64,000 bases of DNA from Oscillospiraceae bacterium (GCA_015064445.1 SVSE01000005.1:1-64000); one strand, 5' to 3'. Counted from the stretch's first letter, positions 24,871 to 33,425 are shown. A program made the numbers and translations. Notes: generated by a model from the sequence alone, not told the origin.

Positions 24871-24957
24871 AAAAATGTCCCCCTTTCCCAAAATTTTTCA
24901 GAGTGAATACTATTCTAACACATAAATAGCTTTAAATCAAGTCTTTTTTTGCGCGTG

Positions 24958-25155
24958 TTATTTACCAGCCTTTTTTCTTGAGCCGTCAGGATACTCAATA
25001 TATGTGTTGTCGAGCGTTGCACGAAGTGATGCACGATATTCTGCAATATATTCCTGACGCAAGAGCCCCTGCTCAATTTTCTCAGCATCTGTGAGCGTTC
25101 CCTCGCGTTGCTTTTTAGCAAGCTCGTTTATGCGCTCAATTTTTTTCTTGTCCAT
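24958..25155 (-). CDS. DUF896 family protein (YnzC-like)
   Basis: A 65-residue helical protein with the DUF896 signature: IERINELAKKQREGTLTDAEK, then EQGLLRQEYIAEYRASLRATLDN and the closing IEYPDG. YnzC-type proteins form a helical hairpin; one Bacillus relative is part of the SOS response region, but the general role is unknown. RBS AGGGG. It stands upstream of topB and is divergent from a small lipoprotein gene. Confidence 0.92.
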   Translation of the reverse strand: MDKKKIERINELAKKQREGTLTDAEKIEQGLLRQEYIAEYRASLRATLDNTYIEYPDGSRKKAGK

Positions 25156-25156
25156 A

Positions 25157-25185
25157 TTGAAATTGCCCCTTAGGTGTGATAAAAT
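25157..25185 (+). promoter_or_regulatory. Promoter of the small Cys lipoprotein gene
   Basis: TTGAAA (25157-25162) and TAAAAT (25180-25185), 17-nt spacer. The -35 touches the start codon of the divergent DUF896 gene. Confidence 0.6.
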
Positions 25186-25217
25186 TATGTTGTAAAATGT
25201 CGAATGGAGGTGTGACC

Positions 25218-25493
25218 GTGAAGAGAATACTTTTTATTATTCTTGCCCTTTGTGTGCTTTTTATTTCCTGTGATGATACACCAAGTATAGAAAACGAAAG
25301 CTCATCTGAGCTGTCGAGCGAGCAAGAAAGCATGGGCTATGAATACATACTCAACACAAGCACGCTCAAATACCACGCACAGTTTTGCTCTGTGATTCCC
25401 ACAATCAAGGAGGAAAACAGGTCTACAACCACAAATATCGAATTTTACATTGAAAGAGGATATGTCCCCTGCGAAAAATGTATTTTAAGATGA
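25218..25493 (+). CDS. Small lipoprotein with an Ada-like Cys/His metal-binding motif
   Basis: A 91-residue precursor starting at GTG 25218 after GGAGG (upstream in-frame codons at 25176 lack a ribosome site). The lipobox is LFISC, followed by a short Ser/Glu spacer. The mature part ends with YILNTSTLKYHAQFCS and YVPCEKC. This YxLNTxT..(F/Y)H...C...GY.PCxxC pattern is the small Ada-like metal-binding module found at the C-terminus of some exported nucleases and ComEC-like proteins. A surface zinc-binding or redox role is inferred. Terminator follows at once. Confidence 0.7.
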   Translation: MKRILFIILALCVLFISCDDTPSIENESSSELSSEQESMGYEYILNTSTLKYHAQFCSVIPTIKEENRSTTTNIEFYIERGYVPCEKCILR

Positions 25494-25516
25494 GCCGACA
25501 TCGTCGGCTTTTTTGT
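25493..25516. terminator. Bidirectional terminator (small lipoprotein / mnmA)
   Basis: Stem AGCCGAC/GTCGGCT with a 3-nt loop and T run; the same stem is used at 3206-3233. Confidence 0.8.
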
Positions 25517-26575
25517 TTAAAGAATTACGCCACCACCGATTACGGTGTCACCGTCATAAAGAACGACACTCTGTCCCTTGCAAATCGCCCTTTGTGGCTC
25601 ATCAAAGATGATGTGTAAAAGTCCATTTTCAAGCGAAGCAATCGCACTCTGTGCCTCGTGCTTATATCTTACCTTTGCCGAAAGCCTCATAGGAGAGTCG
25701 ATTGTGTCAATAGCACTTAAAACGACCTTGTCAGCCCAAAGCTCACGCGAGAACAAATCCTCGTTTTCGCCGATTACAACCTCGTTTGTGTCAAGTCGCT
25801 TTTCGCATACATACATTCTGTGTGGAAGTGCAAGCCCAAGCCCCTTGCCTTGACCTATTGTATAGCCGATAATGCCCTTGTGGCGACCGAGTATTTTTCC
25901 GTCCTTGGTAACAAAATTGCCAGGGGAGTATTTTTTATTTGTATAACCCTCAATGAATTTTACATAATCGCCATCGGGGATAAAGCAAATGTCCTGACTG
26001 TCCCTTTTTGTGCTCACATCAAGCCCTGCACGAGTGGCAATTTCCCTTGCCTCACTCTTGGAAAGAGAGCCGAGAGGGAACATAGTTGACTCAATTTGCT
26101 CACGAGAAAGCCTGTATAAAACATAGCTTTGGTCCTTTGATGCGTCAATTCCCTTTTTTAGCACCTTGCGCCCGTATTTTTCGTCAAATTCAATTCGCGC
26201 ATAGTGACCTGTGGCTATTATTTCATAGCCAAGCGATTTTCCGTATTCAAATAGCTTGTCGAATTTCAAGCGATAATTGCACTCAATGCAGGGATTAGGC
26301 GTCGCACCGTTTTCATAGGCGCTAATAAAATCCCCAATTACATATTTATCAAAGTCGCTTGAAAAATCAACAACCTCATATGGAATGTCAAGAGCATTAC
26401 AAACAGCTCTCGCATCCTCGATGTCCCTTGTCGTTACACAGCCACCACAGTCAATATCCTTCTCGGAGTGGAGCTTCATCGTAACGCCAAAGCATTCATA
26501 GCCCGCCTCCTTCATAAGCTGGGCGGTAGCAGAGGAGTCAACACCTCCACTAATTGCAACCAAGGCTTTTTTCAT
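25517..26575 (-). CDS. mnmA: tRNA-specific 2-thiouridylase MnmA
   Basis: A 352-residue enzyme that thiolates U34 of tRNA-Lys, Glu and Gln. The PP-loop is AISGGVDSSAT near residues 7-17; GATPNPCIECNYRLKF and DSQDICFI hold the catalytic cysteines, and GYTIGQGKGLGL marks the central domain. The PNPCIEC form has a Cys where the E. coli enzyme has Asp (PNPDVMC), and there is an additional CGGC near residue 44, both consistent with the Cys-rich, iron-sulfur type of MnmA (inference). Its ATG shares a base with the stop of the upstream rhamnosidase gene. Confidence 0.95.
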   Translation of the reverse strand: MKKALVAISGGVDSSATAQLMKEAGYECFGVTMKLHSEKDIDCGGCVTTRDIEDARAVCNALDIPYEVVDFSSDFDKYVIGDFISAYENGATPNPCIECNYRLKFDKLFEYGKSLGYEIIATGHYARIEFDEKYGRKVLKKGIDASKDQSYVLYRLSREQIESTMFPLGSLSKSEAREIATRAGLDVSTKRDSQDICFIPDGDYVKFIEGYTNKKYSPGNFVTKDGKILGRHKGIIGYTIGQGKGLGLALPHRMYVCEKRLDTNEVVIGENEDLFSRELWADKVVLSAIDTIDSPMRLSAKVRYKHEAQSAIASLENGLLHIIFDEPQRAICKGQSVVLYDGDTVIGGGVIL

Positions 26576-28710
26576 TAGAAAATATAGCTTCCTTTTTCTA
26601 CATTGTATTCTTTTCCGTCAATTATAACAGTTGTCTTAGACGGAGTTGTAATTTCATATCTGATTTTTCCGTTATCGTGATACCACTTGGAGCTTACAAG
26701 ACCGTGTCTTGTCATAATAGAAGCGCTCAAATGGTCGAGCTTGTCTGTTGGCACAGGCGCGATAACGATTCTTTCAAAGCCAGGGAATTCCTCGACTGTT
26801 TGGATTCCACAAGCAACACCGTAAACCCAGTCAGCCACAGCACCGTATGCGTAGTGGTTAAACGAGTTCATATCCTTTGACCAGAATTCTCCCTTATCGT
26901 TTACACCGTCCCAGTGCTCCCAAATGGTAGTAGCGCCCTGCTTAACTGAATAAAGCCAAGATGGGAACGCCTCTTGGAGAAGAAGGTCGTATGCAAGCTC
27001 GGAGTAGCCGTTGCTTGAGAGTGCGTGAAGAAGATATGGAGTTCCAAGAAATCCGGTCTGCAAGCGAGTTCCGTTGGCTACTATCATATCTGCAAGCGCT
27101 TTTGCAGTCGCACTCTTGTCCTCGGCAATTCCAAAGTGAAGCGCGATTACATGCTCAGTTTGAGTTTTGTATTTTTTGTACTTCTTTCTTATAGCCTTGA
27201 GAATTTTCTCATAGAGAGCCTCGTATTTTGCAACGCTTCTGCCAAGCACCTTGCCCGCCTTTATTACAAGCGAGGTTGAATAGAGATAGAATGCAGAGGC
27301 AAGAAAATCATCTCTTGATGAGCCCTTGTAGCTTCCTGCAGGCGCATCAAGACCGAGCCAATCGGCATAATGGTCGCAGCCGGTCCAAAGGTATCTATTC
27401 TTTGATTTTGATGAAATGTATTTAAGATAAGCACACATTGAGTTGAATTGCTTCTTTAAAATGTCCTTGTTACCATAGGTAAGGTAAATTTGCCAAGGAC
27501 AAATGGTGCTCGCATCTCCCCAACCGCAGCCTGACCAGCCATCGCCCCAAAACTGTGGAATAACGCTTGGAACGCATCCGTCCTTGCCTTGGTCTAAGCG
27601 AAGGTCGGTAAGCCACTTTTCAAAGAATTTCTCAACATCATAGTTATATGATGCAGTTCTGCAAAATACCTGTGCATCTCCTGTCCAGCCCATTCTTTCA
27701 TCACGCTGTGGACAGTCGGTAGGAATGTCAAGGAAGTTGCCCTTTTGTCCCCAGAAAATGTTCTTGAAGAGCTGATTGAGGAGCGGACTTGATGAATCAA
27801 GCGCACCAGTTTTCTTAATATTAGAATGAACAACGATTGCTTTGATGCTATCAAGGCTTAGCTCACCCGGGAAGGAGTTGACTCTTATGTAGCGATATCC
27901 CCAAAATGCGAGCCTTGGCTTGTAGGACTGATAGCCGTCGCGACAGGTGTATTCGAATTCAGCCTTTGCGGAACGGTAGTTTTCGGTATAGAAGTTACCC
28001 TCGCTATCAAGAACCTCGGCAAACGAAAGGGAAATTTTGTCGCCCTTTTTCGCATTTGCAAAAATTTCAAAATAGCCAGTGAGATTTTGTGCAAAATCGA
28101 TTACAGTTTCGCCCTTTGGAGTTTTAAAAATCTTAAAGGCGCTGATTATCTCCTGCTCCTTAATAATTTCTCCTTGCTGTGGAACAAGAACATCCTTTGG
28201 CAAATCCTGCACCTTAGCCATAACAGGAGATTCGTCAACGAAGTTAGCATCAAAATGCTCTCCGTCGTAGAAATCACTAAAGCGCACAGGGCTCTTTTTG
28301 GCGCCCCAGCTTTCGTCAGTTACGATAAGCTCAGATGAGCCGTCCTTATATGAAATTGCAAGCTCGGCAATGACACACTCGTTATTATTTGGGAATTCTT
28401 GCGTTCCTCTCCAACAAATTCTGCCCTTAAACCAGCCCTTTGAAAGAGTAATTTCTATTTCGTTATCTTCAGATAGCATTTTTGTTATATCATAGGTCTG
28501 CACTTGAACTCTTTTAAGAGAGGTACAGCCAGGGGCGAAAATAAAATCTCCAATTCGCGCGCCGTTAAGAGTAGCATAGTAGCATCCGTGCGCACTGATT
28601 GTAAGAGTAGCCCTTTTTACAGCACCCTTTGCCTTGAAGCTCTTGAAAAGCATAGGACACTCGAAGCCAGTATCAACAGGATAAGAAATCCATTTTGCGT
28701 TATTTAACAT
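26575..28710 (-). CDS. Alpha-L-rhamnosidase (GH78)
   Basis: A 711-residue GH78 enzyme without a signal peptide. An N-terminal beta-sandwich (SAHGCYYATLNGARIGD, SKGWFKGR) is followed by the family core: DIPTDCPQRDERMGWTGDAQ carries the catalytic region, then the (alpha/alpha)6 barrel with WTGCDHYADWLG and TTIWEHWDGVND, and a C-terminal beta-domain. It should release terminal rhamnose from imported glycosides or plant pectin fragments. Start follows CGAGGA. The overlap with mnmA is an odd functional pairing but only reflects read-through. Confidence 0.92.
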   Translation of the reverse strand: MLNNAKWISYPVDTGFECPMLFKSFKAKGAVKRATLTISAHGCYYATLNGARIGDFIFAPGCTSLKRVQVQTYDITKMLSEDNEIEITLSKGWFKGRICWRGTQEFPNNNECVIAELAISYKDGSSELIVTDESWGAKKSPVRFSDFYDGEHFDANFVDESPVMAKVQDLPKDVLVPQQGEIIKEQEIISAFKIFKTPKGETVIDFAQNLTGYFEIFANAKKGDKISLSFAEVLDSEGNFYTENYRSAKAEFEYTCRDGYQSYKPRLAFWGYRYIRVNSFPGELSLDSIKAIVVHSNIKKTGALDSSSPLLNQLFKNIFWGQKGNFLDIPTDCPQRDERMGWTGDAQVFCRTASYNYDVEKFFEKWLTDLRLDQGKDGCVPSVIPQFWGDGWSGCGWGDASTICPWQIYLTYGNKDILKKQFNSMCAYLKYISSKSKNRYLWTGCDHYADWLGLDAPAGSYKGSSRDDFLASAFYLYSTSLVIKAGKVLGRSVAKYEALYEKILKAIRKKYKKYKTQTEHVIALHFGIAEDKSATAKALADMIVANGTRLQTGFLGTPYLLHALSSNGYSELAYDLLLQEAFPSWLYSVKQGATTIWEHWDGVNDKGEFWSKDMNSFNHYAYGAVADWVYGVACGIQTVEEFPGFERIVIAPVPTDKLDHLSASIMTRHGLVSSKWYHDNGKIRYEITTPSKTTVIIDGKEYNVEKGSYIF

Positions 28711-28810
28711 AAAACAATCCTCGTAATATTAATTATTGCGCACACTCGCGCATACTTATAAACATTCTATCATAATATGAAAAAAATCTCAATACTTTTT
28801 CAAAAAACTA

Positions 28811-28839
28811 TTGACAAAGAAATGATACGAGTATATAAT
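28811..28839 (+). promoter_or_regulatory. Promoter of the ArsR-P1B ATPase operon
   Basis: Consensus TTGACA (28811-28816) and TATAAT (28834-28839), 17-nt spacer; the ArsR-type palindrome starts 3 nt downstream. Confidence 0.88.
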
Positions 28840-28841
28840 GA

Positions 28842-28865
28842 ATATATGAATAAGTGTTCATATAT
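28842..28865. promoter_or_regulatory. ArsR/SmtB-type operator
   Basis: Perfect inverted repeat ATATATGAA-N6-TTCATATAT covering the expected transcription start. It matches the general TGAA..TTCA operator shape of metal-sensing ArsR/SmtB repressors, and the first gene encodes one. Confidence 0.8.
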
Positions 28866-28891
28866 GCTTAACATTATAAGGAGTAAACGAA

Positions 28892-29215
28892 ATGGAAGCA
28901 ACAAATGTATCAAAAATCAAGGACGCGATTTTGAGGAATAACGACCTCTTTGACGCACTCGCAGACCTTTACAAGGTATTTGGCGACGGTACAAGAGTAA
29001 GAATTCTTTGCGCCCTCACTCAAAGTGAGATGAATGTTGGAGAAATCTCCGAATTTCTTGAAATCACACAGTCGGCTGTATCGCATCAGCTCCGTGTTCT
29101 TAAGACAAGTGGACTTGTAAAGTCAAGAAGAAACGGAAAGACAATTATATATTCACTCGCTGACGACCATGTGAGAAATATTATTGATTGTGGTATGGAG
29201 CATATAGCAGAATAA
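28892..29215 (+). CDS. ArsR/SmtB-family metal-responsive repressor
   Basis: A 107-residue winged-helix repressor. The region VFGDGTRVRILCALTQSEMNVGEISEFL and the recognition helix ITQSAVSHQLRVLKTSGLV are classic ArsR. The C-terminal helix has D and H residues (LADDHVRNIIDCGMEHIAE) that fit the alpha-5 metal site of zinc/cobalt sensors such as SmtB/CzrA (Asp-His ... His-Glu). It presumably represses its own operon until zinc or cadmium binds. Its stop shares a base with the ATPase start. Confidence 0.92.
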   Translation: MEATNVSKIKDAILRNNDLFDALADLYKVFGDGTRVRILCALTQSEMNVGEISEFLEITQSAVSHQLRVLKTSGLVKSRRNGKTIIYSLADDHVRNIIDCGMEHIAE

Positions 29216-31038
29216 TGAAAAAGATTTTCCTTGAGCACAAGACAGGACTTATAAAGATATTGCTTTCAGTGCTTTTGCTCATTGAAGCTGTTGTTCTGTC
29301 AAAATTTGATTTTCAGCTAATGTCAATTGTGTGCTATGCAGTTTCGTATGGAATTGTCGCATACAAGATAGTTATAGGCGCACTCGTTGAGCTTTTCAAA
29401 AGGGCAAAGGTTGACGAGGAGCTTCTTATGAGCGTTGCGTCGCTTGGTGCAATGATAATCGGCGAATATTTTGAGGGAATACTTGTGCTCGTGCTTTATT
29501 GCATAGGCGAAATATTCGAGGATGTCGCAGTTGATAATTCAAGAGAGGCGCTTGAATCGCTTGCTAAAATTCGTCCAGACAAGGCAAGACTTATAAGTGG
29601 CGATATGGTCAGCGTTAAGAGTGTGCAGATAGGCGATATAATCGAGGTATACGCAGGCGAGAGAATCCCTCTTGACGGCGATGTTGTTGACAGCACATCA
29701 AGTGTTGATACCTCTGCGTTGACAGGAGAAAGTGAGCCTGTTGCAGTAAGAGATGGTAGCGAGGTTCTCTCTGGTTATCTTAATCTTGATGGTGTTCTCA
29801 AAATAAAGGTAAAAAGAAGCGCTAAGGCAAGCGCAGCTGAGAGAATTATTGAAATCTCTGAAAAGGCGCTTGAAAGAAAAACACGAAGCGAAAAGTTCAT
29901 TTCCGTCTTCGCTAAATTCTACACACCTATTGTAATTTTAATTTCCGTTCTTATTGCGGTAATTCCACCACTCTTTGACGGATACAATTTCGCTCCTTGG
30001 ATATATAAGGCACTTTCGATGCTTGCAATATCCTGCCCTTGCGCAATCGTAATTTCAATTCCACTTGCGTACTTCTGTGGAATTGCATATGCATCTAAAA
30101 ACGGTATTCTTATAAAGGGCTCATCAGTGATTGACTCACTTTGTAAGGTTAAGAGCGTTGCGTTTGACAAAACAGGAACACTCACTAAGGGCGAGCTTCA
30201 TGTAACCAAAATAGAGCCAGTAAATGGTGTTGGTAAGGCACAGCTTTTAAGATATGCCTGCATTGCAGAGTTAAAATCTAACCACCCTATCGCGCTTGCG
30301 TTGATTTCAAAGGCTAAAAAGCTTAATATCACGCTTTGCGAGGGACAAAATTATCACGAAACCGTAGGCTTTGGAATAGAATGTGATAGCGAGCTCGGAC
30401 ACATAAAGGCAGGAAGTAAGGAATATATTGGCGCTCCTGGCGATGAGCACGCAAATGTGTTTGTTTCCATTGATGGAAAATACATAGGCTCAATCGCCCT
30501 TGGAGATGAGGTTAAGGCAAACAGTAAAATTGCCTTCGAAAATCTTTCTCGACTTGGAATAAAGAATAAAATTATTCTCTCGGGCGATAAAAAAGCAAAG
30601 GTAAAGGCGCTTGCACGCTCCTTACTTGCAGATAAGGCATATGCAGAGCTAACACCTGAGGGCAAGCTCGAAATTCTTGAGAGCATGATGGAGGAGCTTG
30701 ATGGCTCTCTTGCATACTGTGGAGATGGAATTAACGACACTCCCTCGCTTGCAAGGGCAGATGTTGGAATAGCAATGGGCGCTCTCGGCTCGGATAGCGC
30801 AGTTGAATGTAGCGATGTCGTTATAATGGACGACGATATTGATAAGGTATCAAAAGCAATAAAAATAGCAAAGCATACAAAGGCAATAGTAATCTCAAAC
30901 ATAGTTATATCTCTTGTAATAAAGGTAGCAATGCTTGTCCTCTGCGCACTTGGCTTCGTTCCGATGCTTTGGGCAGTCGTTTCCGATGTAGGACTCCTTG
31001 TTTGGACTATAATATTTGCACTTTTTGCGGGAAGGTAA
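29215..31038 (+). CDS. P1B-type heavy-metal ATPase, probably Zn/Cd exporter
   Basis: A 607-residue metal pump. Features in order: N-terminal membrane helices, actuator loop ALTGESEPV, transport helix with SCPCAIVIS, phosphorylation site FDKTGTLTKGE, SNHPIAL, hinge GDGINDTP and two final helices with NIVISLVIK and SDVGL. The CPC motif plus Lys in the seventh and Asp-x-Gly in the eighth helix matches the P1B-2 (Zn, Cd, Pb) group. The N-terminal HMA metal-binding domain is absent, making it shorter than typical CadA/ZntA. The start at 29215 (overlap ATGA-type) is preferred over 29188. Confidence 0.9.
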   Translation: MKKIFLEHKTGLIKILLSVLLLIEAVVLSKFDFQLMSIVCYAVSYGIVAYKIVIGALVELFKRAKVDEELLMSVASLGAMIIGEYFEGILVLVLYCIGEIFEDVAVDNSREALESLAKIRPDKARLISGDMVSVKSVQIGDIIEVYAGERIPLDGDVVDSTSSVDTSALTGESEPVAVRDGSEVLSGYLNLDGVLKIKVKRSAKASAAERIIEISEKALERKTRSEKFISVFAKFYTPIVILISVLIAVIPPLFDGYNFAPWIYKALSMLAISCPCAIVISIPLAYFCGIAYASKNGILIKGSSVIDSLCKVKSVAFDKTGTLTKGELHVTKIEPVNGVGKAQLLRYACIAELKSNHPIALALISKAKKLNITLCEGQNYHETVGFGIECDSELGHIKAGSKEYIGAPGDEHANVFVSIDGKYIGSIALGDEVKANSKIAFENLSRLGIKNKIILSGDKKAKVKALARSLLADKAYAELTPEGKLEILESMMEELDGSLAYCGDGINDTPSLARADVGIAMGALGSDSAVECSDVVIMDDDIDKVSKAIKIAKHTKAIVISNIVISLVIKVAMLVLCALGFVPMLWAVVSDVGLLVWTIIFALFAGR

Positions 31039-31045
31039 TGATAAA

Positions 31046-31405
31046 ATGGATGTAAAGAATCTTAAAAAAAGATTAGAGGATGAAATAGTTGAGCCTCTTA
31101 TTGAATTGAGAAACGAGGATGAGGATTGTGGCTTTTGCACAAGACAGGTAACGGAGCTTCGTAAGCTAATCCTCAAATATATCAAAAAGCTCGCATCGCT
31201 TAAAGCGCCAACTGATGAGCAGATTTTGAAGCAAATGGAAAAGTTAACGTACGCAATAAACAAGCTTAACAAGAAGACAGACCTCTGTATGCTTGAAAGC
31301 GAAATAGGCGACGATGTGTGCTTCTTTATCGAGGATGTTGCATTTGATTGTGGCTTGCCAGAAACAGATGACGATATCACCTATGAATGGCGCGAGGAAT
31401 GGTAA
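31046..31405 (+). CDS. Unknown third gene of the metal-efflux operon
   Basis: A 119-residue acidic, helical protein starting MDVKNLKKRLEDEIV. It is rich in Glu/Lys heptad-like segments (about residues 33-80), with a CGFC pair near residue 28-31 and two further Cys near 80 and 91. No family is recognised. It starts 8 nt after the ATPase stop and precedes the operon terminator, so it may be a cytosolic metal-handling or accessory factor; this is inference from context and Cys/acidic content. Confidence 0.65.
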   Translation: MDVKNLKKRLEDEIVEPLIELRNEDEDCGFCTRQVTELRKLILKYIKKLASLKAPTDEQILKQMEKLTYAINKLNKKTDLCMLESEIGDDVCFFIEDVAFDCGLPETDDDITYEWREEW

Positions 31406-31408
31406 AAG

Positions 31409-31439
31409 AAAAATCGAGGCAAATGCCTCGATTTTTTTT
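31409..31439. terminator. Bidirectional terminator (metal operon / aldose epimerase)
   Basis: Stem AAATCGAGGCA/TGCCTCGATTT with 3-nt loop and long T run. Confidence 0.88.
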
Positions 31440-32316
31440 ATTTTATTTCTATCTTGTATGAGGTTGCAAAGGAGTAGCCAACAGGCATATGTATCATGTC
31501 AGGCTTTGTTTCAAAATTTGCATCCGTGCCCTCAAAATCTGGGCAACCATGCCAAGGCTCAATGCAAATGTATGGTGCATCTGACTTTGGCTTGTGCCAT
31601 AGACCAAGATATTTGAAGCTGTCAAAGGTAAGCTTCACGCCCTTCTTTGACTTTTTAGAAAGCAATGATGCTTCCTTTGAAGTGTTATAAAGGAAAATCG
31701 CGTCATTATCAAATAGAGAATGCGCAAGAGGGATTGATTTTGTCGCTCCTTGTGCGTATAAATTATCATTTGCATCGCAGAAGCAACGCTCTGAGAGTGA
31801 GAGCTTAACAGCGTCGCAATCGCTCGAAAACTCTACATAGTAATCCTCAAATGCCTCGCCAGAGGAAAGAGGAACATTGAATGCAGGATGCGCACCAACT
31901 GTGAAGATAAGGTCCTTTGAATCATTGTTTACAACCTTGTATTTAACCGACAACGCCTTGCTTGAAAGCGAAAATGTTACATAAAGAGAGAAGTCAAAGG
32001 GATATTGCGCTCTTGTTTGCTCATTTGATGTTAAAAATAGTGTGATTTCGCTCGCAGAGGAGCTTGCAAGCTCGAATTTTGAGTGTCTTGCAAATCCGTG
32101 ACAGCCAAGCTCATAGCTCTTGCCACGATATGTATATTTTCCGTCAACGAGTCTGCCACAAATAGGGAACATAATAGGGGAGTGACCTGTCCAGTACTTT
32201 TCATCTCCCTGCCAAATGTACTCGCATCCGTCTTCCTTTAAGACAAGGGAGATAAGCTCTGCACCATTTTCGTCGATTTTTGCCTTTACAAGTTCATTTT
32301 CAATAGAGTAAATCAT
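31438..32316 (-). CDS. Aldose 1-epimerase family protein (LacX-like)
   Basis: A 292-residue galactose-mutarotase-like beta-sandwich protein. It has the CHGFARHSKF segment, VGAHPAFNVP (His of the catalytic pair) and CIEPWHGCPD near the C-terminus, as in LacX/YeaD-type epimerases that equilibrate alpha and beta sugar anomers. The ATG at 32316 (MIYSIENELVKAK) is chosen because the longer ORF to 32373 reads through an A/T-rich leader; the ribosome site is a weak GGAGG-like CGGAGG. Monocistronic. Confidence 0.85.
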   Translation of the reverse strand: MIYSIENELVKAKIDENGAELISLVLKEDGCEYIWQGDEKYWTGHSPIMFPICGRLVDGKYTYRGKSYELGCHGFARHSKFELASSSASEITLFLTSNEQTRAQYPFDFSLYVTFSLSSKALSVKYKVVNNDSKDLIFTVGAHPAFNVPLSSGEAFEDYYVEFSSDCDAVKLSLSERCFCDANDNLYAQGATKSIPLAHSLFDNDAIFLYNTSKEASLLSKKSKKGVKLTFDSFKYLGLWHKPKSDAPYICIEPWHGCPDFEGTDANFETKPDMIHMPVGYSFATSYKIEIK

Positions 32317-32381
32317 TCTATGCCTCCGAGTATGATATATAAATATTTTATCACATTTAATAGCAAAAATCAATACTCCAC

Positions 32382-32410
32382 TTGAAAGAGTCCTGCTTGT
32401 GTGGTAAAAT
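32382..32410 (+). promoter_or_regulatory. Promoter of the radical SAM gene
   Basis: TTGAAA (32382-32387) and TAAAAT (32405-32410), 17-nt spacer. Confidence 0.7.
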
Positions 32411-32437
32411 ATAACAAAACACTAACAAGGAGCGTTT

Positions 32438-33394
32438 ATGGCAAATATAGTTCTTTTAGGAAGGTGCAACTTGAAATGCCCTTATTGCTTTGCAGAGGAT
32501 TTTACCTCATCGCAAGGTGCTGATTTTGATATGTCAGCTCTTCCCAGAGTGCTTGATTTCATCGCCCCAGATGGCGAGATTGGGCTAATCGGTGGAGAGC
32601 CTCTTATATACAAAAGCATCGACACAGTGCTTGACATTTTGAGAGATGATATGCGCTTTAGAAGAGTAACACTCTTTACAAACGGTGTTTTCATTGACAA
32701 GCATATTGATAGCCTTCTATTTCCAAAGCTTTCAATTCTAATCAACCTCAATTCAAGCGAGGATATCGGCAAGGCAACCTTTGATAAAATTGACTCTAAT
32801 ATTGAGATGCTATGCCAAAGAGGAATGGCGCAAAATGTCACTCTCGGCATAAACATTTACAAGGAAAATCAATCCTTCGATGAGTTCGTGTCAATTGCCA
32901 ACAAATATGGCTTCAAAAGAGTGCGCTTTAGCGTGTCAATCCCTCAGGATAAGAGCTGTGGTGCAATACCATATTTCGAGAAAATGAAGCCCACGCTTAT
33001 GAGCTTTTATAGAAAAATGAAGGAAAACGGAATTGCTCCGTGTCCTGACTGTAACATAATCCCAGAATGCGTTTATACCGATGAGGAGCTTGCTTTTATC
33101 GACACATTGCCGTGCTTTTCTCAAAGAGAAGAGGCGCTACTCCTTGGAAAATCATCAGTTTGCTCGCCGATTATCGATATTTATCCCGACCTTTGCGCAG
33201 CCCGTTGCTTTGGATGCTATGATGATATAAGGATAAGCATCGCCGACTTCAAAACGATAAGTGACCTAAGGAATTATTTCTTTATGTGGATTGACTCCGT
33301 GCGTGTACATAATCCAGTAAAGGACGCGTGCAGGGATTGCTATAAATTCAACACCTTCGCCTGCTATGGCGCTTGTATTTGCTATAAAAAATAA
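32438..33394 (+). CDS. Radical SAM protein with C-terminal cysteine cluster
   Basis: A 318-residue radical SAM enzyme. The CxxxCxxC motif CNLKCPYCF is very near the N-terminus (Cys10, 14, 17), followed by the GGEP-type SAM-binding strand LIGGEPLIY and VTLFTNG. The last third carries about ten cysteines (PDCNIIPEC, CAARCFGCYDD, CRDC, CYGACICY), suggesting one or two auxiliary iron-sulfur clusters as in SPASM proteins. No precursor peptide or partner enzyme is visible next to it, so the substrate is unknown. Start follows AAGGAG. Confidence 0.85.
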   Translation: MANIVLLGRCNLKCPYCFAEDFTSSQGADFDMSALPRVLDFIAPDGEIGLIGGEPLIYKSIDTVLDILRDDMRFRRVTLFTNGVFIDKHIDSLLFPKLSILINLNSSEDIGKATFDKIDSNIEMLCQRGMAQNVTLGINIYKENQSFDEFVSIANKYGFKRVRFSVSIPQDKSCGAIPYFEKMKPTLMSFYRKMKENGIAPCPDCNIIPECVYTDEELAFIDTLPCFSQREEALLLGKSSVCSPIIDIYPDLCAARCFGCYDDIRISIADFKTISDLRNYFFMWIDSVRVHNPVKDACRDCYKFNTFACYGACICYKK

Positions 33395-33422
33395 AAAGAA
33401 CGGTTTTAAACCGTTCTTTTTT
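33393..33422. terminator. Bidirectional terminator (radical SAM / membrane protein)
   Basis: Stem AAAAGAACGGTTT/AAACCGTTCTTTT, T run on the plus strand and A run on the other side. Confidence 0.88.
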
Positions 33423-33425
33423 GTT

